Positions 19,183-27,123 of a DNA stretch of 64,000 nt are shown here, in pieces; within the stretch, counting starts at the first letter, position 1; each line of letters starts with the position of its first letter. The notes beneath the pieces are model-generated. The model was not told where the DNA came from and did no database searches. It saw only the letters and a list, made by a program, of their open reading frames with translations. The translations under genes and the position numbers were made by a program. This DNA is from Guyparkeria sp016278265 (GTDB lineage Bacteria > Pseudomonadota > Gammaproteobacteria > Halothiobacillales > Halothiobacillaceae): assembly GCF_044582145.1 (NCBI RefSeq), contig NZ_JBDODO010000002.1, one strand, 5' to 3'.

Positions 19183-20604
19183 ATGGCGAACAAAAGTTAC
19201 AGCGCGGGCGTAAAAGATTACCGCGAAACCTACTGGATGCCGGAGTACACGCCGCTCGACACGGATCTGCTGGCGTGCTTCAAGATCACCCCGCAGCCGG
19301 GCATCGACCGCGAGGAAGCCGCTGCCGCTGTTGCAGCCGAATCCTCCACCGGTACCTGGACCACGGTGTGGACTGACCTGCTGACCGACATGGACTACTA
19401 CAAGGGCCGTGCGTATCGCATCGAGGACGTGCCCGGTGACGACTCCGCCTTCTACGCGTTCATCGCGTACCCGATCGATCTGTTCGAGGAAGGCTCTGTC
19501 GTCAACGTGTTCACCTCGCTGGTCGGCAACGTATTCGGCTTCAAGGCCATCCGTGGCCTGCGTCTGGAAGATGTTCGCTTCCCGATCGCCTACATCAAGA
19601 CCTGTGGCGGTCCCCCGCACGGTATTCAGGTCGAGCGTGACAAGCTGTCCAAGTACGGCCGTCCGATGCTGGGCTGCACCATCAAGCCGAAGCTGGGCCT
19701 GTCGGCCAAGAACTACGGCCGTGCGGTCTACGAGTGCCTCCGTGGTGGTCTCGACTTCACCAAGGATGACGAGAACATCAACTCGCAGCCGTTCATGCGC
19801 TGGCGTGACCGCTTCCTGTTCGTTCAGGAAGCCACCCAGACTGCCGAGAACCAGACCGGCGAGCGCAAGGGTCACTACCTGAACGTCACCGCGCCGACCC
19901 CGGAAGACATGTACAAGCGTGCCGAGTTCGCCAAGGAAATTGGCGCACCGATCATCATGCACGACTACATCACCGGCGGCTTCACCGCGAACACCGGTCT
20001 GGCCAAGTGGTGTCAGGAAAACGGCATGCTGCTGCACATCCACCGTGCCATGCACGCGGTTATCGACCGCAGCCCGACCCACGGTATCCACTTCCGTGTC
20101 CTGACCAAGATCCTGCGCCTGTCCGGCGGTGATCACCTGCACACCGGTACCGTCGTAGGCAAGCTGGAAGGCGACCGCGCCTCCACGCTGGGCTGGATCG
20201 ACCTGCTGCGTGAATCCTTCATCCCGGAAGACCGCTCGCGCGGCATCTTCTTCGATCAGGATTGGGGCTCCATGCCGGGCGTCTTCGCCGTCGCATCCGG
20301 TGGTATCCACGTCTGGCACATGCCGGCACTGGTCGCCATCTTCGGTGACGACTCGGTCCTGCAGTTCGGTGGTGGCACCTTGGGTCACCCGTGGGGCAAC
20401 GCCGCTGGCGCCGCCGCCAACCGCGTCGCTCTGGAAGCCTGTGTCGAGGCCCGCAACCAGGGTCGTGACGTAGAGCGTGAAGGCAAGGAGATCCTCACCC
20501 AGGCTGCACAACACAGCCCGGAACTGAAGATCGCCATGGAAACCTGGAAAGAGATCAAGTTCGAGTTCGACACCGTCGACAAGCTCGACACTCAGAACCG
20601 CTAA
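19183..20604 (+). CDS. cbbL: Form IA RuBisCO large subunit
   Basis: This 473-residue protein carboxylates RuBP. GGLDFTKDDENIN near residue 195-205 holds the Lys that becomes carbamylated plus the Mg-binding Asp-Glu. KPKLGLSAKNYGRAVYECLRGG and the loop-6 region around GTVVGKLEGDR near 320-330 are intact. Its position with csoS2 shows it is the carboxysomal Form IA enzyme. The ATG at 19183 is preceded by GGAGG. Codon use is less GC-extreme than its neighbours, consistent with very high expression. Confidence 0.98.
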   Translation: MANKSYSAGVKDYRETYWMPEYTPLDTDLLACFKITPQPGIDREEAAAAVAAESSTGTWTTVWTDLLTDMDYYKGRAYRIEDVPGDDSAFYAFIAYPIDLFEEGSVVNVFTSLVGNVFGFKAIRGLRLEDVRFPIAYIKTCGGPPHGIQVERDKLSKYGRPMLGCTIKPKLGLSAKNYGRAVYECLRGGLDFTKDDENINSQPFMRWRDRFLFVQEATQTAENQTGERKGHYLNVTAPTPEDMYKRAEFAKEIGAPIIMHDYITGGFTANTGLAKWCQENGMLLHIHRAMHAVIDRSPTHGIHFRVLTKILRLSGGDHLHTGTVVGKLEGDRASTLGWIDLLRESFIPEDRSRGIFFDQDWGSMPGVFAVASGGIHVWHMPALVAIFGDDSVLQFGGGTLGHPWGNAAGAAANRVALEACVEARNQGRDVEREGKEILTQAAQHSPELKIAMETWKEIKFEFDTVDKLDTQNR

Positions 20605-20647
20605 TCCAGGCCTTCTTAACCAGAATCTGACTCATAGGTAAGAAACC

Positions 20648-20980
20648 ATGAACCAAATGCAGGACTACAAGACGACGGTCAAGTTCGAGACTTTCTCCTA
20701 CCTGCCGCCGATGACCCCGGACCAGATCCGCGCTCAGATCGAGTACGCCATCGCCCAGGGCTGGAGCCCGAGCGTCGAGCACGTCGAGCCGCAAAACATG
20801 ATGAACCACTACTGGTACATGTGGAAACTGCCGTTCTTCGGTGAAGACAACGTCGACAACGTGTTGTCCGAGATCGAAGAATGCCACCGCAAGTACCCGG
20901 GCCATCACGTTCGCCTGGTTGCGTATGACAACTTCACCCAGAGCCAGGGTATCGCCTTCGTGGTTTACCGCGCCGGCTGA
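20648..20980 (+). CDS. cbbS: RuBisCO small subunit
   Basis: This 110-residue protein caps the L8 core to form L8S8. It shows FETFSYLPPMTPDQIRAQIEYAI near the N-terminus and YWYMWKLPFFG near residue 58-68, typical of Form IA. It begins 43 bases after cbbL. A strong UUCG-loop hairpin follows its stop codon and may help set the excess of RuBisCO mRNA over shell mRNA. Confidence 0.98.
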   Translation: MNQMQDYKTTVKFETFSYLPPMTPDQIRAQIEYAIAQGWSPSVEHVEPQNMMNHYWYMWKLPFFGEDNVDNVLSEIEECHRKYPGHHVRLVAYDNFTQSQGIAFVVYRAG

Positions 20981-20991
20981 TAAGCGATGTG

Positions 20992-21015
20992 GCTGCCCGC
21001 CTTCGGGCGAGCAGC
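20992..21015 (+). promoter_or_regulatory. UUCG-tetraloop hairpin between cbbS and csoS2
   Basis: GCTGC-C-CGCC pairs with GGCG-A-GCAGC around a TTCG loop (20992-21015), one internal mismatch. No T-tract follows, so it is not a normal terminator. C(UUCG)G loops are unusually stable, and this one sits exactly where differential stability of cbbLS and cso transcripts would be set. Confidence 0.6.
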
Positions 21016-21043
21016 GCAACCATCAACACGAGGTACAACAGGC

Positions 21044-23830
21044 ATGCCTGTACAATCTGGAAACAACTCAACCAGAAATCGTGCAGCAGCTCGCGCCCGA
21101 CGCGAGGAGCTTTCCCGTGGTGGCAACACCGCGGCCGCTTCTCAGGGTGGCGGCAGCCTCGCCGGTCTGACCGGCAAGGAACTGTCCCGCGCCCGTCGTG
21201 CCCAGTTGTCTGCACACGGCAAGAACGCCAGCACCTCGACCTGGAAAAAGGCCGCGTCGGCCGCTCGTCAGAACCCCGCGGCATCGCGGGATTCCGGCAG
21301 CAACGGCGCTGCCAACTCACAATCCCACGCATCCGGGTCCACCGACGAATCCGTTGACGAGATGTGCTCGCTCGCCGAGTCCGATCCGAGTCAATACGGT
21401 TCCGAGGCGGACCTGGTGCGGTCCGTCTGCCGTACCCGTCGCCAAGCCATGGCGAAGTACGGCAAGAGCGCACTCCCGCCGAAGCCCGCCTCTCAGGGCG
21501 GCCCGGGTCGCAAGCAGATGCCCTTCGCTGACGAGGTTCGCTCGCAGTCGAAGCCGGCACCGGCTAGCAACGACACCCAGGCCGACTCCACCGAGCATGA
21601 GGCTTCGTTCGAGTCGCTCTGCACGGTCGCCAAAAAGCGTCCGGCCCGCCTTGGCCCCCAGGCCAACCGCGTGCGCCAGATTTGCCAGGCTCGCCGTGAG
21701 GCGATGGCAAACAAGGGCAAGCGTGCGTTGCCGGCCAAGCCGGCCTCGCAGGGCGGTCCGGGTCGTGTGGGTTACCAGGTTCCGGGTTATCTGGACACCA
21801 GTGCCAGTGGACGCGAAGCGGCCATGCGCCATCGCGAGATGCTGTGCCAGTACGGTCGGGGCAGCGCCCCGTCCTGCCGTCCTACCGGACGTCGCAAGCC
21901 GGAAGCCACCAGCGAGGCGTCCGCGCCAAAAAAGGTGGAAACCGGTCACACGATTTCCGGCCGTGAGGTAAAGGGCACCCAGGTGGAGCGCAGCCGTCGC
22001 GTTTCGGGTAACGAATCCGGCAGCTGCCGGGTGATTTCCGGTACCGAGTATGTCGGTAACGAGCAGTATGAATCGTTCTGCTCCACCCGCCCGCAGCCGA
22101 ACGCGCCGAAGGTCCGCACGTCAACGACCGCCCGCGGTCACGGCGTCAGCGGCACCGCGGTAGGTCGAGCCAACCAGGTCACCGGTGACGAGCGCGGGAC
22201 TTGCGAGTCCGTGACCGGTACCGAGTACCTGAGCAGCGAAGACCTGCAATCGTTCTGCGGCACCAAGGCCCGTCCTACCCACGCCAACAAGGTCGTGGAA
22301 GGTCGGACCGAGAAGCAGATGCGTGTGACCGGTAGCGACGAGTTCCGTCCTGCCCGGGCCACTGGTGGGGAGACCGGCGCAAACCGGTCGATCACCGGGT
22401 CCGAGTACGCGGATTCCGGCGTAGCGCGGATGACCATCAACGGGGCGCCGAAGAAGGTGGCGGAAACGCACACCTACACGGGTCGCGCCGTGTCGGGCAC
22501 CGCCATTGGCCGCTCCAGCCATGTCACGGGTGACGAGCCGGGCACCTGCCGCAATGTCTCCGGTACCCAGTACCTGAGCTTCGAGCAGTACGAGTCGTTC
22601 TGCGACACGCGTCCCGAGCCGGGCCATGACAAGGTCGGCGTCGACCAGTCGCGTCACGGCGAGCGGATCACGGGTAATCTCGTGGACCGCAGCGAGCGCG
22701 TGACGGGTAACGAGCCGGGCTCTTGCTCGCGTCTCACGGGTTCTCAGTACAGCGAACCGCGTTTTTGCGGTGGCGGCGTCGACAAGGTTCAGTCCATGCA
22801 CACCCTCGCGGGTCGTGGCCTGACTGGTCAGCGCGTCGACCATCACCCAAAGATGTCCGGTGACGAGCAAGGGGGGTGCATGCCCGTCACCGGTACCGAG
22901 TATTACGGCACTGAACACTATGATGCCTACTGCTCGGGTTCGCCCGCACCCCACGCTGAGAAGGTCGAGACGTCGATGACCTGCGAAGGCCAGTCCATTG
23001 GCGGTACGCCGATGGGTTGGACCGAGGAGGTAACCGGCAACGAGTACGGTCACGACCACTACGTCAGTGGCACGCCCTACGCCAACGCATTGCACACCGG
23101 TTGTGCCGCTCCGACCAGCCATCCGCTGGCCGCGCGCAGCCAACCGAGTGCTCGGTACGTGCCACAGGCTGCTTACGCCCCGTCCCAGGAGCCGATCACG
23201 GCCCCCGAGGACTTCAGCGTGAACACGCCGGCACGCGCCGCTCGCGGTCGCGTCACGGGCAGTTCCTTTGACCAGGGTGGTGGCCGTATCACGGGCCCCG
23301 GCAACATGGCGATGGGACTGATCACCGGTACGCCGGAGTTCCGTCACCCTGAGCCGAGCGCCTCGCATCCGCGGATGGGTTCGATCATGCCGACACCTGC
23401 GCCGACACCGGCCGCAGCCCCGGCACCCGCACCTGCCCCGGTTGCTCCGGCACCGACTCAGAACGCGCCGGCGCAGCCGGTGGCAGCCTCAGAGCCGCAA
23501 CCGGAGATCCCGGCTGCCGCTCCGGCCGACGCCACGCTGCAATGCGCGCCTGAAACGCAGATGCGTGAGCGCGTCACGGGAGAAGGTGGTGAACGCTGCC
23601 GAATCTCTGGTGATGACTGGTCGCGCAATGGTTCGGTGACCGGTACCGAGGGTCAGTGGGCCCAAGGCCGTAACCCGTCCCTGCGTGGTGAGTCTCGTGG
23701 TGCCGTACGCAATGCCTGGATCAACCGTGAAGTGCCGCGTCCGGATGTTCCGGCATCCAAGATCACCGGCAGCAGCGGTACCGACATGAACGGCTCGACG
23801 ATCACCTACTCCGGTGGTGCTCGAGGCTAA
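21044..23830 (+). CDS. csoS2: Carboxysome assembly scaffold CsoS2
   Basis: This 928-residue disordered scaffold links RuBisCO to the shell. The N-terminal part (about 1-290) has repeated basic helices of the ARREELSRGG / CRTRRQAMAKYGKSALP type that bind RuBisCO. The middle (about 296-690) has seven repeats built on VSGTxxGRxxxVTGDExGTCxxVTGTEYL. The C-terminal shell-binding part ends TGSSGTDMNGSTITYSGGARG. A Pro/Ala-rich stretch (about 782-830) interrupts it. The start at ATG 21044 (MPVQSGNNSTRNR) fits the family; a longer frame to 20987 would cover the intergenic hairpin. A T-rich slip site in the fifth middle repeat may yield a short form, as reported for the Halothiobacillus gene. Confidence 0.95.
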   Translation: MPVQSGNNSTRNRAAARARREELSRGGNTAAASQGGGSLAGLTGKELSRARRAQLSAHGKNASTSTWKKAASAARQNPAASRDSGSNGAANSQSHASGSTDESVDEMCSLAESDPSQYGSEADLVRSVCRTRRQAMAKYGKSALPPKPASQGGPGRKQMPFADEVRSQSKPAPASNDTQADSTEHEASFESLCTVAKKRPARLGPQANRVRQICQARREAMANKGKRALPAKPASQGGPGRVGYQVPGYLDTSASGREAAMRHREMLCQYGRGSAPSCRPTGRRKPEATSEASAPKKVETGHTISGREVKGTQVERSRRVSGNESGSCRVISGTEYVGNEQYESFCSTRPQPNAPKVRTSTTARGHGVSGTAVGRANQVTGDERGTCESVTGTEYLSSEDLQSFCGTKARPTHANKVVEGRTEKQMRVTGSDEFRPARATGGETGANRSITGSEYADSGVARMTINGAPKKVAETHTYTGRAVSGTAIGRSSHVTGDEPGTCRNVSGTQYLSFEQYESFCDTRPEPGHDKVGVDQSRHGERITGNLVDRSERVTGNEPGSCSRLTGSQYSEPRFCGGGVDKVQSMHTLAGRGLTGQRVDHHPKMSGDEQGGCMPVTGTEYYGTEHYDAYCSGSPAPHAEKVETSMTCEGQSIGGTPMGWTEEVTGNEYGHDHYVSGTPYANALHTGCAAPTSHPLAARSQPSARYVPQAAYAPSQEPITAPEDFSVNTPARAARGRVTGSSFDQGGGRITGPGNMAMGLITGTPEFRHPEPSASHPRMGSIMPTPAPTPAAAPAPAPAPVAPAPTQNAPAQPVAASEPQPEIPAAAPADATLQCAPETQMRERVTGEGGERCRISGDDWSRNGSVTGTEGQWAQGRNPSLRGESRGAVRNAWINREVPRPDVPASKITGSSGTDMNGSTITYSGGARG
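22761..22863 (+). promoter_or_regulatory. Candidate -1 frameshift site and alternative stop in csoS2
   Basis: The codons CGT-TTT-TGC at 22760-22768 give a run of five T within GTTTTTG. GC-rich sequence able to fold follows. Slipping back one base after the TTT codon (residue 574) gives 32 new codons and a TGA at 22861-22863, a product of about 606 residues. Two CsoS2 isoforms made by programmed -1 frameshifting are established in H. neapolitanus; assigning the site here is inference. Confidence 0.45.
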
Positions 23831-23851
23831 GTGGCTGTCATGAGAGGGCAA

Positions 23852-25414
23852 ATGACTCAACAGCCGTTTCGTCGCAGCAGTCAGGGTGCGCCCCGACTGG
23901 GTCAGCGTCGGGCGCCGTTCGGTCTGGGTGCACCCAGCGGGCTTCACAGCCCGGCGGGCACGCCCCAGCCGGCGACGCACCCGGCCTGCCCCTCGCTGCC
24001 GGAACGCGCTTGTCGTCACCCGCTCACCGACCACGAGGCCAATCGGCAACTGGCGTATTGCGAAGACTCCGTCAAGGAGCGGTTCGATCGCATCGTTCCG
24101 TTTCTCAAGGACGTGGCCGCCCTGACCCGTGACGGGCAACTGGGCGACCGCATCCAGGATCTGGCCCAAAACCGGCTGGGCCATGGCTTCAATGAAGCCC
24201 TGGTCAACGACAGCTGGATCGAAGGTCCGGACCTGAAGGGGCTTTTCGCAAGTGCCACCTTTGAGGCGCTCAACGCTGCTACCAAGCAGTTCGGGCGCAA
24301 ACTGGAAGACCAAAAGGACGACGCGCTGTCCACGAGCAGCTTCTTTCTCGACTGCGGCTTTCACGCGGTCGATATAAGTCCCTGCTCGGACGGACGGCTA
24401 AAGGGCCTGATGCCGTTTATTTTTCGGCTACCGCCCTGGTCGTTCACTTATCGCAAGGCGTATGCCGGCGCACTGTTCGACGTCGAAGAGGATCTTCGGC
24501 TCTGGAGCGAGGTCGAACTCCGCCGGTTTCGCGAGGGCGTACCGAATCGGGCTGACGAGGGTAGCCGCTATCTCAAGATTGCGGTCTACCACGGCAGCTC
24601 CTCGGACCCTCACCATGAAGGCTGCGCCGCGCATGGCAGCGACGAGCGCAAGGCGGCCGAGGCCGCACTGGATCGGCTGCAGGCCTTCCGCCAGGCAGTG
24701 GAGAACACCTACTGCTGTGGTGCCAGCACGGACATCCTGCTGGTTGGTGTCGACACGGACACGGACGCGATTCGCGTCCACATCCCCGACGCCAACGGCG
24801 ATGTCAGCGTGCACCGATACATCGACAACGCCTACCTGTACCAGGAGACGTTGAACCTGGAGCGCGATGCGGCCCATCTGGCCATTTACGATGCCATCCG
24901 CTCGGTCAACGAAACCGATGACTGGGGGCGTACGACCGGGGGCGAGCCGCATGACGGCATGCGGCGCTTCGTCGCCAGCCTGCTGATCAACAACCTGTCA
25001 CAGATCGATTACGTGACGGAGCGGTATCAGGGGCGCTACCCGGCCGAGATCATCGGCCATGCCGAGCGCTACATCAGCGTCGGCGATGGCTTCGAGGAGG
25101 TGCAGATGCGCAATCTGGCGTATTTCGCGCACCTCCACACGGTGGAAGAAAACACGAACGACCTGGACGTCGGGATCAAGATTTTCCGCAAGCTCAACGT
25201 GAGCCACGGACTTCCCATCCCGATTGCCATCCACTTCCGTTACGACGGTCGTGTTCCGGGTGGGCGCGAACGGGCCGTGGCCCGGGCACGGCGGGTCTGC
25301 GATGCGATCCGCGAGCGTCACTCGGAGCTGGATGAACAGGACATGCTGTATTTCCAGCTGACCGTGCAGGACCGCCTGTCCGGCAGCGAAATTGAAGAGG
25401 TTTCTCAGGCATGA
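23852..25414 (+). CDS. csoS3: Carboxysomal carbonic anhydrase CsoSCA (epsilon-class-like beta-CA)
   Basis: This roughly 520-residue shell-associated zinc enzyme converts bicarbonate to CO2 inside the carboxysome. Counting from ATG 23852, the zinc ligands are Cys178 (ISPC), His247 and Cys258 (the H-x10-C block), with the catalytic Asp180-Arg182 in CSDGR. Spacings equal those of the H. neapolitanus enzyme. The C-terminal defunct repeat domain follows. In-frame starts at GTG 23831 and ATG 23840 are also possible; AGAGGG precedes 23852. The stop overlaps csoS4A by four bases. Confidence 0.95.
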   Translation: MTQQPFRRSSQGAPRLGQRRAPFGLGAPSGLHSPAGTPQPATHPACPSLPERACRHPLTDHEANRQLAYCEDSVKERFDRIVPFLKDVAALTRDGQLGDRIQDLAQNRLGHGFNEALVNDSWIEGPDLKGLFASATFEALNAATKQFGRKLEDQKDDALSTSSFFLDCGFHAVDISPCSDGRLKGLMPFIFRLPPWSFTYRKAYAGALFDVEEDLRLWSEVELRRFREGVPNRADEGSRYLKIAVYHGSSSDPHHEGCAAHGSDERKAAEAALDRLQAFRQAVENTYCCGASTDILLVGVDTDTDAIRVHIPDANGDVSVHRYIDNAYLYQETLNLERDAAHLAIYDAIRSVNETDDWGRTTGGEPHDGMRRFVASLLINNLSQIDYVTERYQGRYPAEIIGHAERYISVGDGFEEVQMRNLAYFAHLHTVEENTNDLDVGIKIFRKLNVSHGLPIPIAIHFRYDGRVPGGRERAVARARRVCDAIRERHSELDEQDMLYFQLTVQDRLSGSEIEEVSQA

Positions 25415-25662
25415 AGATCATGCGGGTCGAAAAGACCTTGGTCTCGACCAACCGGATCGGCGAGTTGGGCCACCGCCCGCTCCTGGTCGTCACCGACAAG
25501 CCGGGCGGCACGCCGCAGGTGGCCGTTGACGCGATCGGCTGTATCCCGGGTGACTGGGTGATCTGCGTCGGCTCCTCGGCGGCTCGGGAAGCGGCTGGTA
25601 GCAAGTCCTACCCGTCCGACCTGACCATCGTCGGGATCATCGACCAATGGTCTGCTGAGTGA
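25411..25662 (+). CDS. csoS4A: Carboxysome shell vertex protein CsoS4A
   Basis: This 83-residue BMC-V (EutN/CcmL-type) protein forms the pentamers that close the icosahedral vertices. VAVDAIGCIPGDWVICVGSSAAREAAGSKSYPSDLTIVGIID is the family core. It is translationally coupled to csoSCA through ATGA and directly precedes csoS4B. Confidence 0.97.
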   Translation: MKIMRVEKTLVSTNRIGELGHRPLLVVTDKPGGTPQVAVDAIGCIPGDWVICVGSSAAREAAGSKSYPSDLTIVGIIDQWSAE

Positions 25663-25663
25663 C

Positions 25664-25912
25664 ATGGAGATCATGCAGGTACGTTCCGACCTTGTGGCCA
25701 CGCGGCGCGTTCCCGGGTTGAAACACGTTTCCATGAGGGTGCTGGTCGATCAATCCGGCAGCCTCAACGTCGCGGCCGACCCGGTCGGGGCACCAGAGGG
25801 TAAATGGGTCGTCACCGTCAGCGGTTCTGCCGCCCGGTTGGCGCTCCCGGATCCCGAGATCCAGACGGATCTGACAATAGTCGGCATCATCGATCATTGG
25901 GATCCTTGCTGA
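25664..25912 (+). CDS. csoS4B: Carboxysome shell vertex protein CsoS4B
   Basis: This 82-residue second BMC-V paralogue contains PVGAPEGKWVVTVSGSAARLALPDPEIQTDLTIVGIIDHW. It begins one base after csoS4A, at MEIMQVRSD; a start three codons later (MQV) is possible. It would form vertex pentamers, probably at low copy. Confidence 0.97.
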   Translation: MEIMQVRSDLVATRRVPGLKHVSMRVLVDQSGSLNVAADPVGAPEGKWVVTVSGSAARLALPDPEIQTDLTIVGIIDHWDPC

Positions 25913-25957
25913 CATTCGGTTTTCTGTTTAAACAAGTCGTTCGAGAGGAGAGACAAG

Positions 25958-26254
25958 ATGGCTGATGTATCCGGTATCGCACTGGGAATGATTGAAACGC
26001 GCGGCCTCGTGCCGGCAATCGAAGCGGCTGACGCCATGACCAAGGCTGCCGAGGTTCGCCTGATCGGTCGTCAATTCGTCGGCGGTGGCTACGTGACCGT
26101 TCTGGTCCGTGGTGAGACCGGCGCGGTCAACGCTGCCGTTCGCGCTGGCGCCGATGCGTGTGAGCGCGTTGGTGATGGTCTGGTTGCTGCGCACATCATC
26201 GCGCGTGTCCATTCCGAAGTAGAAAACATCCTGCCGAAAGCCGTGGAAGCCTAA
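25958..26254 (+). CDS. csoS1C: Major carboxysome shell hexamer protein CsoS1C
   Basis: This 98-residue BMC-H protein forms hexameric facet tiles with a small central pore (GGGYVTV region near residue 42-48). GAGAGGAGAGA immediately upstream is an exceptionally strong ribosome-binding site, fitting an abundant protein. It differs from CsoS1A at only a few residues, mostly in the last ten. Confidence 0.97.
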   Translation: MADVSGIALGMIETRGLVPAIEAADAMTKAAEVRLIGRQFVGGGYVTVLVRGETGAVNAAVRAGADACERVGDGLVAAHIIARVHSEVENILPKAVEA

Positions 26255-26270
26255 GGCGGATTTACGTAAT

Positions 26271-26293
26271 GTCGGCGTCCTGACGTCGCCGAC
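26271..26293 (+). promoter_or_regulatory. Hairpin between csoS1C and csoS1A
   Basis: GTCGGCG (26271-26277) pairs with CGCCGAC (26287-26293) around a nine-base loop. No T-run follows. It probably acts on mRNA stability between two near-identical shell genes. Confidence 0.5.
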
Positions 26294-26323
26294 TGATTTA
26301 ACTAAAGCTTGGGAGTAACTCAA

Positions 26324-26620
26324 ATGGCTGATGTATCTGGTATCGCACTGGGAATGATTGAAACGCGCGGCCTCGTGCCGGCAATCGAAGCGGCTGACGC
26401 CATGACCAAGGCTGCCGAGGTTCGCCTGGTTGGTCGTCAATTCGTCGGCGGTGGCTACGTGACCGTTCTGGTCCGTGGTGAGACCGGCGCAGTCAACGCT
26501 GCCGTTCGCGCTGGCGCTGATGCCTGTGAGCGTGTTGGTGACGGCCTGGTAGCCGCCCACATCATTGCTCGCGTACATGGCGAGGTAGAGAACATTCTGC
26601 CGAAAACCCCGGACGCCTAA
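26324..26620 (+). CDS. csoS1A: Major carboxysome shell hexamer protein CsoS1A
   Basis: This 98-residue BMC-H protein starts at ATG 26324 (MADVSGIALGMIETRG); a frame five codons longer is not supported by homology. The first two thirds of the gene are almost base-identical to csoS1C, including silent positions, while the last third has drifted. That points to gene conversion between the copies. Confidence 0.97.
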   Translation: MADVSGIALGMIETRGLVPAIEAADAMTKAAEVRLVGRQFVGGGYVTVLVRGETGAVNAAVRAGADACERVGDGLVAAHIIARVHGEVENILPKTPDA

Positions 26621-26638
26621 TTCCGGGTAATTTGAGCA

Positions 26639-26702
26639 GGCTCCTGTGGTCGTGTCCTCGTGGCACGGCCCTGTCTGCCAACCCAATTTTTTATCAGGAG
26701 CC
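26639..26702 (+). promoter_or_regulatory. Long-range stem between csoS1A and csoS1B
   Basis: GGCTCCTG (26639-26646) is the exact complement of CAGGAGCC (26695-26702), closing a loop that holds a smaller internal hairpin (ggtcgtg/cacggcc with one G-U). The right arm contains a Shine-Dalgarno-like CAGGAG serving a short reading frame ahead of csoS1B. It could lower or gate CsoS1B output. Confidence 0.45.
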
Positions 26703-26711
26703 GTTTAGACA

Positions 26712-26768
26712 TGAGTGCTGACGGCTCTTGTTGGATTGACCGACCCGAGGGTTCATCAAATGGCTAAT
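26712..26768 (+). CDS. Possible 18-codon leader peptide overlapping the csoS1B start
   Basis: ATG 26712 follows CAGGAG by 11 bases and opens an 18-codon frame (MSADGSCWIDRPEGSSNG) whose TAA at 26766-26768 overlaps the csoS1B ATG at 26760 by nine bases in another frame. The geometry would allow translational coupling. There is no homology support. Confidence 0.3.
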
Positions 26769-27089
26769 TCCGGTACTGCACTGGGCATGATCGAAACGCG
26801 CGGTCTGGTCCCTGCCATCGAGGCAGCGGACGCGATGACCAAGTCCGCGGACGTGCGGCTGATCGGCCGCTCGTTTGTCGGTGGCGGTTACGTCACCGTT
26901 CTCGTGCGCGGTGAGACCGGTGCCGTGAACGCCGCCGTTCGTGCCGGCGCGGATGCCTGCGAGCGCGTCGGCGACGGCCTGGTGGCGGCCCACATCATTG
27001 CCCGCGTGCATGGTGAGGTCGAGTTGATCCTGCCGGAGGATGCCGCCCATTGCGAGTCCTCGTGGTGCGTCCCCTCCACGGACGCGTAA
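26760..27089 (+). CDS. csoS1B: Carboxysome shell hexamer protein CsoS1B
   Basis: This 109-residue BMC-H protein is about 11 residues longer than CsoS1A/C because of a C-terminal tail with two Cys (HCESSWCVPSTDA). The core is the same as in CsoS1A/C, but silent positions differ freely, so it escaped the gene conversion seen between csoS1A and csoS1C. The ATG at 26760 follows GAGG by nine bases; an in-frame extension to 26715 lacks homology. Confidence 0.96.
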   Translation: MANSGTALGMIETRGLVPAIEAADAMTKSADVRLIGRSFVGGGYVTVLVRGETGAVNAAVRAGADACERVGDGLVAAHIIARVHGEVELILPEDAAHCESSWCVPSTDA

Positions 27090-27123
27090 ACGCCGCTGAC
27101 CCTATGCTCTGAGGGGTTTCACC

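Noticed and set aside
25913..25957. A separate promoter for csoS1CAB
   Set aside because: The TTTAAA near 25928 has no acceptable -35 at proper spacing; only the strong ribosome-binding site is convincing.
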